DNA from: Epiperipatus broadwayi
Taxonomy: Eukaryota > Onychophora > Udeonychophora > Euonychophora > Peripatidae
Length of the DNA stretch: 64,000 nucleotides
Assembly (NCBI GenBank): GCA_028023455.1
Contig: JAQFVV010000027.1
Coordinates: forward strand, 6,817,845 to 6,881,844
Direction: 5' to 3'
A program made the translations under genes and the position numbers. The notes under the pieces are model-generated. The model was not told the DNA's origin and made no database searches. It was given only the letters and a program-made list of their open reading frames with translations. This document shows, in pieces, positions 1 to 11,997 of this stretch. The first letter of the stretch is position 1. Each line of letters begins with the position of its first letter.

Positions 1-255
1 TAGTGTACTGCCATTCAGCTTAGACAGTTGTCTGACCTTACCTCTGACTAGATTGACTATTTATGGCCAGATCCCCATCTAGGATGAAAACAATTATATT
101 CTGTGAGCATCATTGTTTATTGGCCTGAGATTGCCATTGGATGTATGTTATCTATTTGTATATACATTGGCCCATGAAGACGAAGGCTCAATCTGACCAA
201 AATAAGATGGAATCTCAACTCGTCGATTATTTAAAGGCAAAGTGAGATACAACAG
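1..255 (+). repeat. Dispersed repeat of unknown family, copy 1
   Basis: This stretch aligns by eye with 21920-22155 on the same strand. Both share the order ttgtctgac, ttacctc, gactgact/gattgact, atagccagatcc-like, ...aagatgg, and a closing gagatgtaac/gagatacaac. No coding potential or terminal structure is visible. I do not recognise the family. The window edge cuts it, so its 5' limit is unknown. Confidence 0.5.
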
Positions 256-289
256 ATGGACTGCTTACAAACATGCAAGAGACATAGTA

Positions 290-505
290 GCTGGGATGTG
301 ATCCACAGACCTTGAAATCCGGAATTTGCCATTCACAAACTTCCTAGGAGTTTGTAAGAAGTCAGGACAGAACTGTGCTGCAATCAATGAATCAATCAAA
401 TGGTTTATTAAGAGTTTATGAAAGGTTGTAGCACCAGAAGAGACATGGCTGTGGAACATGGATTTTAATCTTTAGTGTCTGCCATTCTATTACTGCTGTG
501 AGATT
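290..505 (-). repeat. SINE-B (tRNA-derived) relic, minus strand
   Basis: Two degraded heads of the SINE-B family lie here. The marks on the + strand are 'ggtttattaagagtttatgaa' (the reverse of the family tail that reads roughly 'cttatgaactc..aagcaataaaccatt') and 'gtggaacatggatttt', the reversed promoter head. Better copies of the family at 62020-62310 show tRNA-like A and B boxes. A minus-strand reading frame across it (265-459) is only a chance frame through the repeat. Confidence 0.4.
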
Positions 506-1224
506 AAATGATGTAAGTCTACAATTCAAATCTTCTCACATTGTCCTCCCCTCTCCATCAATTATAGTCTCTGCTGATTGCATTTTCTGGTTAGTAAAAA
601 CTGATATTGCTGATATATAACTCATTGGAAGATTCAGTTACTTCCTGTTCAGTTACATGTAATCTGAATTATTTACTTATTGTTTTTTTTATTGCTATGT
701 AATTTTTTATAGAACTCTTTCACACATTTCCTCATTTTATTTCATCTTTTTTTTTTTAATTGAATAAATAGCTTTTCTTCCAATACCAATATCTTGTTTT
801 ACAATTTTCAGACTTTTCTTCTCTTCTATACTTTTTCTTGCCAATTTATAATTATATTTTATTATATAGTTATTAACTCTTTTTCATACTATTTTACAAA
901 ACTTTAATTATTTTTAATAGATAATTTTTTAGAAAATCTTATATTCTATCTTTTCTTCATATTTATCCTTGATTCAGTAGAAAATTTACTGATAAATTGT
1001 TTTGTTTTTACATTAGGTATTTTTGTTCCAGTTTTTAATAGCATATCAATCATCCTCTTATTAATTTCATTCAAATCTGAACCATCTTTAAAGTCTTTTA
1101 ATAAATTCAAGTTCAAATTAAATTCATTGTAGTGTTTCAGAATGAGAAAAACATCAACTGTTAATATGGTATTTTTAAGGATGTCTGTCTTTAATTTTGC
1201 ATTAATGCATATCTTACTTCTCAG

Positions 1225-1300
1225 CCAACAGGCAAACTCTCCACATTATAGTGATCATGTGATGTTTAGTGGTTTAACCTCAGCAAACAACAATCATTAC
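1225..1300. repeat. HR3 fragment inside the old RTE relic
   Basis: The pieces 'aacaggcaaactctcc' and 'gatcatgtgatgtttag' are the end segments of the HR3 palindromic family (compare 24391-24455 and 59985-60012). They sit exactly where the flanking RTE relic loses its alignment, so this is a nested, shortened insertion. Confidence 0.45.
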
Positions 1301-1730
1301 CTGTGGTAAATCTATTAAGGATGTTGCAATCTTGAAATGCATATTTTCTGTTAGTCCATGTCTATTGCTCTGTAGCATTTTTTTTTTCAAAAAAAGAATT
1401 TATAACGTATAGTTTTTTGGTTAACTCCATAAATCTATGTCCTCTCTTGTTTCTATCACCATAATAAAATTTATCTATAACACTTTTATCTTTCAATTAT
1501 TTTCCAGTTCTGTCAATTAAATCCCTTGATAATCTTAAAATATTTTTGATCTGATAAAAAGCATTTTGTGCATCCATATAAAAATCATCTACTTCTTCAT
1601 CTCAATGAGTCACTAAAATATCACATGATCACCACAATGAGAACATTTTCGGTCATAAACATGAATTATCCATAAATAGTCAAAATAAGAGTCATATATC
1701 ACATGACCCTATCTCTTAAGCTTGTAAGTT

Positions 1731-1866
1731 ATAAACAATGAGGATTGGCACAAAACCATGGTCAGGGGTTTGGGGAAGGGTTTCTGACAGAGATATTTAA
1801 AGTACTGGCTTTGGCTAAGCATTTATCATAAAGCTTGTAGAGGAATTGGCAATCCTCATTGTTTAT
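1731..1866. repeat. Hairpin MITE-like element with 20-bp inverted ends
   Basis: The 20 bp at 1731-1750 (ataaacaatgaggattggca) are mirrored with one mismatch at 1847-1866. About 96 bp lies between them. The host RTE sequence 'gaattatccata' occurs on both sides of the inserted block (about 1666-1677 and 1867-1878), which suggests a duplication made on insertion. The block from 1678 to 1730 is also foreign to the RTE but is not mirrored, so the element limits are uncertain. Confidence 0.5.
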
Positions 1867-2152
1867 GAATTATCCATATTTGATATCTTCCATTAAATTG
1901 AATAACTAATCTCGCCACTCTGACTATTATATTATCTACTCCACAATGTTATTCTTCCATTTTTTATTTATAATAAATTCCACTCCTCTTGTGCCTGCAA
2001 TATTTACTGTAAAGTATAATTGTCTCTTCATTTTTTCTTCTAACATTACAATGTCCAATTTCCTATTTAACATTAGACAGATTTTCTTTCTATTCATACA
2101 ATATTCTTTCATTTGGAAGTTATCTATGCTTATAGGTATCTAAATAAAAGGG

Positions 2153-2824
2153 CATAATTGAATGGCAGCCTGAGTCCACAATCAGGGAATCCTTAGCATT
2201 CTCTAACTTCAGTCATCAGCTGTTGCTTTGGATAGTGACTTTACAGCATCTTGGGGATTAAGAACCATAATTTTATCCATATATTAAAACAAAAAAGAGA
2301 TCACTCTCTCACACATTTATTCTGCTTTTAATTAAGCAACTGATATTTGAATTATGAACTATTATCAACCAAACAAAAACAACACTATGGCATTTCTTGA
2401 TTTTAAATTTAGATGTAAAAGTCTGATAAGTGCACCATGTGAATGATGGATATTGGTGAGCAGTACATGCATGCTGTTACTATATGAATAATCTATAATA
2501 ACAGCTGCATGACAGAAATGATGGAGTGGGCATTATGAATTTGCTCTACTCAGTTCGTATAAGAATCAAAGAGTTTTATTTTATTTAACAGCTATTCCTT
2601 CCAACCTGGCATATGCACTTCCTTAATACTCTGTAACTCAGCCTGTGTTATACCAATTTATATCAAATAACTGAAATCATCTTACTTTACATTCAGTCAA
2701 TTCTTCTAAATACTTATGCTGCTTTTAAATGTACCTATGTCTCTACAAAATGATATTAATCTGTTTCAAATATTATAAGCTACCAATATTCTTATCCACA
2801 TATATGACATACTAAAGTCTTACA
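2153..2824. other. Unassigned AT-rich spacer
   Basis: I see no gene, RNA gene or recognised repeat here. Its last 11 bases (aaagtcttaca, 2814-2824) are the target-site duplication of the RTE copy that follows. Confidence 0.5.
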
Positions 2825-5800
2825 GCTGCAGAAAGGAGTTTGCTATTAACTGAAATGAGACCATTTGATTCCTCTTGGAGGCATTAAAAGGAACTGAGCA
2901 GGGCAAATTCCTAATGTCCACTCCATACGTTCTTTTCATTGCAGCTGTTATTACTATGTGATTATTCATATAGTATACGAACATGGATGAGCTGCTCACC
3001 AACACACATTAGCCAGCGTGGTGAGTTTATTGGCTTTTTACCTCTGAGTTTAAGATCGAGAAACACCATGGTCTTTCTTCTCAGTGCCTGATAAGGCAGA
3101 ATGAATGTTTGTGTAAATGATAAATATTTTTCCAATACATATATACAATTATGACAGACAAAAACAAAGCATGGCCCTTATTCCCAGGAGGCTGTAAAGT
3201 CACCAACCAAGGCAGCGGTTGGTGGCCGAAGGCAGAGGGTGCTAAGAATCCCCTGATTGTGGACCCAAGCTGCCATTTGATGACAACTTTTTATTTAGGT
3301 ACCTACAACTGCAAATCACTTTCAAGTGAAGGAAGATTGCAAGAATTAAAAGAAGAACTCTCTTATATTAAATGGGACATTATTGGACTTTGTGAAGTTA
3401 GAAGAAAAGGTGAAGAGACACTTGATTTAAAAAGTGGACATATACTCTATTATAAAGGCACAAATATTGGAAATACAAATGGAGTAGGATTCATTATAAA
3501 TAAAAAGTGGAAGAACAATATTGTGGAGATTGATGGTGTATCGGACAGAGTGGCAAGATTAGTTATACAACTTAATAGCAGATACCAAATGCAGATAATT
3601 CAGGTTTATGCCCTAACAAGTTCTCATAGTGATGAAGTAGTAGAAGATTTTTATATGGATGTACAAAAGGCTTTTGATCAAAGTAAACAACATTTTAAAA
3701 TTGTTATGGGAGACTTTAATGCTAGAATTGGTAATTAAATGAAAAGATGAAAGTGCTGTGGGTAATTTTGGTTATGGTAATAGAAATGAGAGAGGACATA
3801 GACTTGTGGAGTTTGCAGAAAAAGAAAAACTTTATATTATGAATTCTTTTTTTGAGAAAAATGTTAAAAGGAAATGGACATGGAAGCATCCAAATGAAGG
3901 TACAGCAGAATTGGATTATATTTTGACTAACAGGAAATACACATCAAGATTGTAATTTTCTTAATAAATTTAACACAGGAAGTGATCATCGATTAGTAAG
4001 GTGTAAGATACGTGTTAATGTGAAACTAGAGAGACAAAAATTATTAAGAAAAACTATATTTACAGTTGATATTCCTAATCTTCAGAAACATTCTAATGAA
4101 TTTAAATTAGAACTTACAAATTGGTTTCAAGTATTAGTAGATTTTGAACATGATTCAGACTTGAATGAAATTAATATGAAAATAACTGGTACACTTTTAA
4201 AAACTGCAACAAAAATAGCTGGTAGAAAAAAGCAGCAATTGACCAATAAAATTTCTACTGAGACTAGAGAATTTATGAAGAAAAGAAGGAATATGAAGAT
4301 ATACAAAAATGATGCATTAAAAAGAATTGAATATCTCGAATTTTGTAAAATGGTGAGGAAAAGAGTTGAAAATGATATAAGAAAGTATAACTGTGAACTA
4401 GCAAGGAAAGCTGTAGAAGAAAATAAAAGTCTTAAGAATGTAAAACAACATATTGGTATTGGTAGGAAATTTATATCTGCAATAAGAAAAAAAGAGGGAA
4501 TTGTTACTAAAAAGAGAGATGACATCATGAAATTGGTAGAAGATTTTTATCAAGAATTATATAGTAATAAAGAACAAGTACCTCCTATATCTATTACATC
4601 TTCCGAATTGCCCAGAATTTTAAATGAAGAAGTGAGATACACAATTAAATGTATGAAGAAAGGAAAGGCTCCAGGTAATGATGGAATTATAATTGATATA
4701 TTAAAAGAAGCAGGTGAAGAAATAGAATTTTTTTTAGCAAAGTTATATACCAAATGTCTAAATGATAAAGATGTACCGGATGATTGGAAGAATGCAGTAA
4801 TAATATTAATATTTAAAAAAGGTGATAAAGAAGATATTAGAAATTACAGACCTATCAGCCTTTTATTAGTTTTATATAAAATTTTTACCAAGATAATTAC
4901 AACTCGTCTACAGAGACCATTGGATTTCCACCAACCAGAGAACAAACTGGATTTAAAAGTGGTTTTAGTACAGTAGATCATATCCAGGTGTTGAGAGAAG
5001 TTATAGAAAGGATGAATGAATATGAGTTGTCATTATGTTTTGGATTTGTAGATTATGAAAAGGCATTTGATTCTATAAACATTTCTTCAGTGATTAAAGC
5101 ATTGGATCATCAAGGTATAGATCCAGGATATTGTCATATTTTGAAGAATATTTACAAAAATGCAACAGCAACAATTAGATTACATAATGATACTGGGAAA
5201 GTCAACATTGAGAAAGGTGTAAGACAAGGTGACTCCATATCTCCAAAACTTTTTACAGCAGTACTGCAAGAAGTATTTTGTGGATTAAAATGGGAAACTA
5301 AAGGAGTGAAAGTAAATGGAGATTATTTAAGTCATTTAGATTTTGCAGATGATGTAGTTGTTTTTGCAAATAATGCTTCAGAGCAGCAGGATATGTTGCA
5401 GGAATTATCAGATGAAAGTAGGACTAAAGATAAATGTTAAAAAGACTAAAGTAATGTTCAATCGATTTGCTCAAAATATGAAAATAAAGATTGATTATGA
5501 TGGACTAAAGTAATGTTTAATCGATTTGCTCAAAATATGAAAATCAAGATTGATTACGATGAATTAGAAGAAGTTAACAGTTACAAATACCTTGGTCAGA
5601 TTATTAATACAGATGGAAACATAATGGAAGAAATTAATCATAGAATTAAACTTGATTGGAGTGCTTTTGGTAGAAATAACTTATGCCTATGTGTTTGAAA
5701 AGGAAGGTTTTTAACAAATGTGTTTTACCAGTTCTTAATTATGGATCTGAGACTTGGACCCTTAATAGAAAAGCAATACAGAGACTTCAGACCACTCAAA

Positions 5801-6154
5801 GAAGTATGGAGAGATGCATGTTGGGAGTAACAAGAAGAGATCGAAAATGCAATGTATGGGTAAGAGAACAAACAGGTGTTACTGACCTCATTGAAAAAAA
5901 TTAAAAGATTGGAGTTGGGTTGGACATATTGCTAGAAGAGATGATAATAGATGGACAATTGAAATTTTAAACTTGATTCCAAGAGATTGTAAAAGACCCA
6001 GAAAGAGACCACATGTGAGATGGATGGATAAAATAAGAAAGTGTGCAGGGGTGATGTGGAGAAGAGAAGCTAAAGATCGGAAAAGATGGATTAAACTTGG
6101 AGAGACTTTCATCCTGCAGTGGATTGATAATTGTTGATGATGATGATGATGATG
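2825..6154 (+). mobile_element. Full-length RTE-type non-LTR retrotransposon, copy 1 (decayed)
   Basis: A complete element of about 3.3 kb, the usual size for the RTE clade. An 11-bp direct repeat, aaagtcttaca, lies immediately before it (2814-2824) and after it (6155-6165); I read this as the target-site duplication. The 5' leader (2825-3150) is about 325 bp and is shared with copy 2 at 44455. The single large reading frame encodes endonuclease then RT. The 3' end is a short (tgatga)n microsatellite tail, typical of RTE, and there is no poly(A). The presence of both ends and the duplication means full-length reverse transcription at insertion, followed by decay. Confidence 0.85.
3151..6139 (+). 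pseudogene. Broken endonuclease-reverse transcriptase ORF of RTE copy 1
   Basis: The start at 3151 (MTDKNKAW) matches the equivalent codon in copy 2. In order are an AP-like endonuclease (TYNCKSL, LCEVRRKGEE, GDFNARIG, and SDH at 3981-3989 with the catalytic Asp kept), a connector rich in Lys, the RT (KAPGNDG, RNYRPISLL, EKAFDSI, GVRQGDSISP, FADD at 5343-5354), and a C-terminal region ending near RRWI/KRWI. Lesions seen by comparison with copy 2 include a stop just after the GDFNARIGN motif at about 3736, frameshifts near 3745, 3948, 4940, 5420 and 5690, and a tandem duplication of about 65 bp at roughly 5447-5575. It is not translatable as one protein. RTE-clade assignment rests on domain order, length and 3' tail. 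Confidence 0.85.
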
Positions 6155-6165
6155 AAAGTCTTACA

Positions 6166-7745
6166 TCATTCATAATCAGATTAATTCATATTAATGTTAA
6201 ATATAGAATTACTAATACTTATAATCCATCAAACATATTCCTTTAATAAATTCATATATGCATGTGTCTTTTACTCTCAAGCACACATATTTACTTATTT
6301 GTTAAAATTTGTAAGATTGTAAAATGTTACTGAATTTACATTGTAGTTATGATTTATGATTTATACTTTTAATTATATGCCAAAGCATACCAACACTTCA
6401 GTTCAACTTTATCTATAACTTTGATAACATTTTAGGGTATTTGTGAGATTTCCTGTAAATCAGTTGCAACCCATATTTTTGATAAATATACAGTTTTGAG
6501 GTCCTACAATATACTGAAGATGTGTTTAGTTATTAAATTAAAACAAAATTAATAAATCGATTGTTAAATTTAAAAAAAAAAAGGAATAAATTCTGATAAA
6601 TTTTATTAAGAAGCTTTATTTCATTATGCTTTTTTATATATATTTTAATGTGGGAAGTGAAGAGAAGCTCCTAATATTGTCACACTTTGGTTCAATCAGC
6701 ATGTTTCTTTTTGCCAGCAGTTTTTTGGGTAAATTGTCATAATGATAAAAATTTGGGACTTTCCTATTGCAGAACATGATCCTGCCCTCCCAAAAAATAT
6801 GCATTAATGGTCATGATATGAATGTGTACAACCAACATGAATAAAGAGTAAATATTGTATTTATATATTTTTTAAATATTTTTGTTAGTAAATTAATCCC
6901 CCAAAAAAAAGAAAAAAGAAAATAAACTGTAAATATTGTAATTGATTTTTCCACAGTGATTATTTTTTTTAAAATAACAGTAATAAAAAATAAATATAAA
7001 TACAGGCATTTTTTTTTTTGTAAATATTTTTTGGGGGCTCTTGAAACTGTAGATTTATCAAAAATATGGGCTGCCATTTTGGTTTACAGGAAAACTCATA
7101 AGTACCCATTCTATTATTCTATTGGTAATTTTCTGAGAATAAATCAGTAAAATGTAATCAAAGATATAAATATGTTTCAGTCTATCATAATCGGAACACC
7201 ACTAATTCAAAAACTTCTATTTTTCCTAACAAAATTATAATGTATTGTTTCATTTTATAGGTTTAATTACTACTATATAAATATTTTGTACTGATATGCA
7301 TATAAATGATACTTATATTTATATTTTCAAATGTTTATTTGTATTTTTAAATGGTATATTGTTAATAATAATATAAATTTATAAAATACCTGAATACAAT
7401 TGCAGATAATCAAATCAATATTTACTTAAATTTTTAACAGTGTTTGGTTTTAAAATAAGAAAAAAACGGTTTGTTGTTAAAATCCAAAAAAAAAAAAAAA
7501 GGTATGAAATTTCACAAACTTTGGATAAATGGTAATTTATCTACACTTGTTACACTGAGATTGAAATACAAATCTTTTTTCAGTTCACTTTATTATATCA
7601 GTTTAGCTTTAAATTTCACACTTCTTAGAAATATATTCACCTTCCTAGATATATAACTAAAATAGAATGTAAGATCTATATCATAAATTTATTCATGTAG
7701 CAAACAAGGCCAAATATGTTACTAATTTAATCATAAATTTGAACC
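6166..7745. other. AT-rich unassigned region
   Basis: Long A and T runs (for example 6570-6582, 7008-7018, 7486-7500) with short chance frames only. I see no gene, RNA or repeat that I can name. Confidence 0.5.
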
Positions 7746-7747
7746 TT

Positions 7748-7883
7748 CTAGCACCAAAATTGTTTGCAAAGAAAGAAATGACACCAAAAGAAAAATAAAA
7801 GAAGCATATTTCATTGTGAACGATCCAAAGGCCATCAATCGAAGTGATGCCTGCTTTACAATATCAAAAAAATGGACAGGATA
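7748..7883 (+). pseudogene. Penelope-like element GIY-YIG endonuclease, C-terminal fragment
   Basis: The + strand translates to a segment with TKIVCKERND, then KEAYFI, then INR(S)DACF, then ISKKWTG and a stop. This matches motif by motif the end of the longer Penelope-type frame at 27160-27528 (KIVCIEKND, REAYFI, INRRDTCF, ISKRWTI, stop). In Penelope-like elements the GIY-YIG domain is the C-terminal endonuclease after the RT. Only the last ~45 codons remain here; the catalytic GIY-YIG part is missing. Confidence 0.6.
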
Positions 7884-9490
7884 ATGATTTGCATAAATTT
7901 GCATTCATTATGTTTAAACATAATAATGGTTATGCGTATGGAGTAAAATTCTAAAAACCCTAAGCTAAATGTTGTTATTTGTGAACATTTTTATTAACTT
8001 CACCTTACATGATTAAAGCATATTATAAGTATATGTTACTAAGATAATTCAAAGGTTAGATTCCTAACAAATTATTTTAAATGAACTTGTAAACAGTGCC
8101 ACCTTTTGTTATGTCAATGCAATGTAATTAGTTTGTTCTATGAATAATTTATATTCTTAGCATTATATATTAGAAATAACTTAATATTTGTGTTAATATT
8201 AAAAATCCACACGCATATATAATTCGGCTATATATAGATAAATCAAATCAAATAAATAAATAAACTTTTATTGATTTCTTCTAGCGCTTTCAAAGGTGTA
8301 ATCTTTATTTTCAAGAAGTACAATATTTCTTCATTTTCACGAAGTGCAAATATGCAAAATAGGACAGATTAAATATGCAAATATTAAGCTATTACAAATA
8401 TATTTTAACACATGGTTAAACGTTATACGTTATATATTATATATTAGATAAACTGTAGAATTATTTATGTACTCATTAAAATCAATACAATTTTATTGCA
8501 TCATATACATAAACTCTCCCTTGGCTATCAATTAAATGCACTCTAAATGTTGAACAAAAGATCAAGAATGAAATGAATCCACCTAGTTTTGGAGTTCTGA
8601 TGTTTATAATGTTGGCATTGTTAAAAACAGTATGTTTATAAAAATCAGAGATTGCATTTACAAGAAGTATTCTTTTAAATGCTGGAAGTGTTTATGGTAA
8701 CTATTTTCATTGTTTACTATCTATTAACACTTAATGGTAATTTTTCTAATATGAAAGTATAATAGATATTTCTACACATTTTAATATTTAAACAATACAT
8801 CTATTAAAAATTTTTAATTTATAAAACTGATAGGTGTGTGAAAGATTATGAGCTTTCTTTCCTTAAACCACAAATAAATACTGCAGCCCTTTAGTTTCTA
8901 TATAATATCAATAGATTTGATTTAGAAGAGATACCCTTTAGAATGCAGAGAGTGTTTACAGTATACTATTTTCACTACTATTAACATCTGATGGTAATTT
9001 TTTTAATATGAAAATATAACAGATATTTCCACATACTTTTAAAAATTATTAATTTATATATATATTCATGCAGTAATTTTTGAAGTGATAAAATTATTCA
9101 ATCTTATAGATTTAAAAATTGATTAGTTTTCCCTTCATTTATAAAATTATATCTTACAAAGGTCTTCTTTCCGACATTAGTTTGATAGACATTCACTGTT
9201 GATTTCATTGTATGGGTGCCGGTGATAGGACAAATTTGATTATAGTTTACTTCCATTATTCCATCAACAAAACCAAATATGAAATTCCCTAAATATACTT
9301 CTTTTAGAAAATATTTTTGTCAATCTTATTAGAATATTTGTTAATTATATATTTACCTATTATATTTGATTCGGTTTCATTTTTCCACATATGGTGTTCT
9401 AGTTGCATTTTTACATGGGACTATTTCCATCATCTAATATGAGTATTGAATGTCTTTAGAAAAATTTAACTTTTATTTAAACATTCCAAA
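7884..9490. other. AT-rich region with one internal direct duplication
   Basis: No gene is recognised. Segments 8680-8820 and 8940-9065 are diverged direct copies (shared order: tgctggaagtgttta/tgcagagagtgttta, tattttcat/c, ctattaaca, tggtaattttt, aatatgaaa). The rest is featureless AT-rich sequence. Confidence 0.45.
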
Positions 9491-9492
9491 TA

Positions 9493-9685
9493 CATTCAAC
9501 TGTTTGTAATAGCACATCAAACAGGTTAGTAAATATACAACGTTTTGAGATGTATTATTCTCCCATCTTCTTTAGGTGTTACTGGTCTGACCAGTGACAG
9601 TACTAGCATGGGATTTGAACCTGGACCCTTAGATTCTTGAGTATTGAATTTTAAGTTAACACTCCAACTAAATGCATGTTTGTTT
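9493..9685 (-). repeat. SINE-C (tRNA-derived) copy, minus strand
   Basis: Reverse complement reads as a tRNA-like head followed by a family tail. The B box is a perfect ggttcaaatcc and the A-box region is ttagttggagtg. The tail runs through a 'tctaaagaagatggga' block into a 'ctaacctgt' end shared with 18545-18745 (+) and 31320-31655 (-). Transcription by RNA polymerase III from the internal promoter is the usual mode for such elements. Confidence 0.6.
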
Positions 9686-10158
9686 CATTTCCACTAAATA
9701 AAGCTTTAGGTGGTCATTTTTCAAAATGAAAAATATTTATAAGTTTAAGTGATGGAAGATAATTTCTCACAAAAACATAAATGGGTGTTTATAGACATTT
9801 GTTTCATTTCCAGGAAATATAGGTCATCATTTTTCTAAATAAATATTTAATTGATTGATTAAGTTTGTCAGAAGTTCCCATATAGATGTTATTTTCCGAG
9901 ATCAAAAGAATATAAAATTATTACTGGACTAATAAGTATGTGAAATCTCATCACCGGTCTATAATACATAAATATCATTTTTAATTTTTATACCTTTTAT
10001 TTTCTATATTTTAGTTTTAGTTCCTTTCCGAAATTAGGAATACAAAAAAACTTAGATACATAATTTAATATCTTTAGATGACAATGTCATAAAGAATACT
10101 AATCTTCATATACAATTTTCCTTTCTTTTTTTTTGCTAATTTTTAGTTAAAAATTGTT

Positions 10159-10263
10159 TCGTCAAGCATTTGGTGGTCGAGAGATCAGCGACAGCTGCTT
10201 TACAAGCAGTTGTCCCGGGTTGGCAGGTTTGCTTCCCGGCTGATGCTATGACACATGAGAAAA
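10159..10263 (+). repeat. SINE-A: tRNA-sized SINE with target-site duplication
   Basis: An element of about 105 bp consisting almost only of a tRNA-like body. It starts near tcgtcaagcatttggtgg, has an A-box-like tggtcgagag segment and a B-box-like ggtttgcttcc, and ends gctatgacacatgag plus an A run. The sequence aaaaattgtt occurs at 10149-10158 and again at 10264-10273, so it was inserted by a target-primed mechanism. Its ends gtcaagcat and atgctatgac are complementary, extending the acceptor stem. Other copies lie at 11377 (-), 19326 (+) and 62615 (+, truncated). Confidence 0.75.
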
Positions 10264-10439
10264 AAAAATTGTTGCAAATTCTAAAAAAAAATGTATTGTC
10301 ATATAAATGCAAAGTTTAAATTAAAATGGAAATTTGGAAGTAGAGGAAAATTGAGTTGGTGAGATTTTTCAGATAGACAAAAAAATAAAACCAGACTAAT
10401 TAAAATAAAATCATGTAAAATGAAGTACTGATAGTATAT

Positions 10440-10705
10440 AAATAATAAGTCATAACATAATATTCACTACGCCACTCTGACTGGTTTCTACCCATCTTTA
10501 ACACCTTGTAAAGATGTGATTATAAACATATGACCCAAAGACATGTGACCTATGATCTCCAAGATGCACATTTTGTGCTGAAACAGCAGTCCTCAGTTGG
10601 CCTAAATCACAATCTTTTACACATATCTTTATCATTCTTCAGTATATAAATTGATAAGTGTCAAAGTATTGCCCTTACAACTTTGACACAAATCACTTAA
10701 TGGAA
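10440..10705 (-). repeat. HR2 repeat with hammerhead-like core
   Basis: A copy of the HR2 family. On the + strand it shows a 'cactacgccactctgactggtttctaccc' type opening, 'aacaccttgtaa', 'aaacatatgacc', then the reverse of a hammerhead core, then 'ttacacatatctttatcatt', and a closing 40-bp hairpin (aagtgtcaaag ... ctttgacacaaat). HR2 has no coding capacity. It is probably non-autonomous; the mobilising enzyme is not shown by the sequence. Confidence 0.6.
10554..10611 (-). ncRNA. Hammerhead-ribozyme-like motif in HR2, core base lost
   Basis: On the minus strand: CTGAGGA, a stem-loop of TGCTG/CAGCA, then AAAA where GAAA is required, then a 3-bp helix III (ATG/CAT), C at the cleavage position, and TTGG that pairs with CCAA upstream. 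The G12 to A change and a C-C first pair in stem II predict no activity. Confidence 0.55.
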
Positions 10706-10711
10706 GTATTA

Positions 10712-10880
10712 TCTAATAATGAATAATATTTCTGTAGTATAATTTTGACTACACCACTCTCACCTATGGTAGAGACTGGTTTCTATCCATCTGGTGTTAA
10801 CGGTAGATAGAAACCAGTCCCTATCTTGCATGGGAATGGTGTAGTGAAAATTATACTATAGAAACATTATTCATTATTGG
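10712..10880. repeat. HR2-derived hairpin (foldback) element, 169 bp
   Basis: Almost perfect palindrome centred at about 10796. The left arm runs from 'aataatgaataatatttctg' through 'ctggtttctatcc'; the right arm is its reverse complement. These are the HR2 terminal segments without the interior, so this looks like a solo-terminus foldback. It immediately follows the HR2 copy at 10440-10705. Confidence 0.75.
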
Positions 10881-11376
10881 ATAATCGCTAGTCTAATGAA
10901 TGATTAATATAAATTATTAATGTACTGGCAGTATATGCTTGAGGAAAGACTACTTCAAATAAAAATTGTACACATAATTATTTAAAGTAGACTGCTAGAA
11001 TATTTTTAAAGTTATCTTAAGCTTCAAACATGCAATTTCTAATATTTTATTTTTTTTTGTTTTTTATTTGCAACAATAAAAATAAATTATCTAATGATAT
11101 TAAAATATTGCCGTAATAATTTTACAAACTATTTTCATTTTTCATTTGAAATTAATTTGTTTGTTTATAATATTAAAATCGACATTATTATAATTTTATT
11201 GGGTTAAAAATTATAATGTTTAAATAAAATTTTATTAAGTAGATTATGAAACAAATACCAAATTGTATGCACGCACGCACACATCTTTCGCAACTTTTTT
11301 AACAAATGATATTTTCGTAATGTGACTAATTAAAATGTTTAGTTTTGTATTATATAAAATATATGTTCTAGTTTCT

Positions 11377-11479
11377 CCATATGTCATAGCACCGGCCGGG
11401 ACGCGAACCCACAACCGTCTGCAACCAACTACTTGCTTGCAAGGCGGCTGCGATGACCTCTCGGCTAACAGCGCTTGAC
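11377..11479 (-). repeat. SINE-A copy with perfect 14-bp target-site duplication
   Basis: The 14-mer atgttctagtttct flanks it at 11363-11376 and 11480-11493 without mismatch, so the insertion is well defined and probably recent. On the minus strand the element runs gtcaagcgctg ... A-box-like tagccgagagg ... B box ggttcgcgtcc ... ccggtgctatgac. It carries extra bases in the anticodon/variable region compared with other copies and, unlike them, has no A tail. Length 103 bp. Confidence 0.8.
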
Positions 11480-11499
11480 ATGTTCTAGTTTCTGTGGGT

Positions 11500-11990
11500 C
11501 TATTTTAGTTATTGTATTTTTAAAATTGTACAAAGCATGCATAAATAAAACTTTTCCAATGCCTTTATATTGTATTGATAGAATGTCCCAGTCTCACATC
11601 CATACAATGAATTAGTTAAAATAATAGCTCTGTATAACTAATGTAGCCATAATAGTACCTCACCATGATAAAATACTTTACCTTTTAACAAGTTAAAAGC
11701 AGCAGCTACATATCTCAACATGTAAGTCCACTTACAAGGTATTTAAACCAGTTTGCATCCTCAAGTTGATGACCATTCTATAGAGTTAAATTTTATTGTA
11801 GTGGTTATTCCCTTGTGATGAAACACCCTATCTTTCAATTTGTCAAAATAACAGCATCACATTGAAGTCTGTGCTAATCAACATCTAAGCCAACATAAAG
11901 CTACCAAAGTATTTATTTAAGTTGGTTTACGTTCTCAAGTGATAACAATACACTTAATTTAGGTGCAAAAGTTATTTTCTTGCGATGGAA
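11500..11990 (-). pseudogene. Non-LTR reverse transcriptase relic (second RT lineage), minus strand
   Basis: Minus-strand sequence aligns with the relics at 32030-32720 and 50750-51615, in the part after the RT catalytic box where an 'xxLLYGSKTW'-like motif precedes the C-terminal region. It is heavily frameshifted. This lineage differs from the RTE copies at 2825 and 44455. Confidence 0.5.
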
Positions 11991-11997
11991 CATACCT

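Larger units (their letters stand above)
695..2152 (-). pseudogene. Old RTE-type LINE relic (endonuclease and N-terminal RT region), minus strand
   Basis: Read on the minus strand, this matches the two better RTE copies in the window. From 2152 downward come the start of the AP-like endonuclease (cognate of the VRRK..EET segment), then INKKW, then VARLVIQ, then the region before the RT domain down to about 695. It has many stops, frameshifts and gaps. At least two later insertions interrupt it: a roughly 70-bp HR3-like piece at 1225-1300 and a hairpin element around 1678-1866. It is clearly far older than the copies at 2825 and 44455. No function is expected. Confidence 0.75.

Noticed and set aside
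4127-4753. Minus-strand frames of 133 and 67 codons; likewise 45741-46367 and 47376-47825
   Set aside because: Shadows on the opposite strand of the RTE coding region, present in both copies for that reason only.
10159-10263. A true tRNA gene
   Set aside because: Flanking duplications, an A tail and repeated copies show a SINE; the D arm and T stem are poor.
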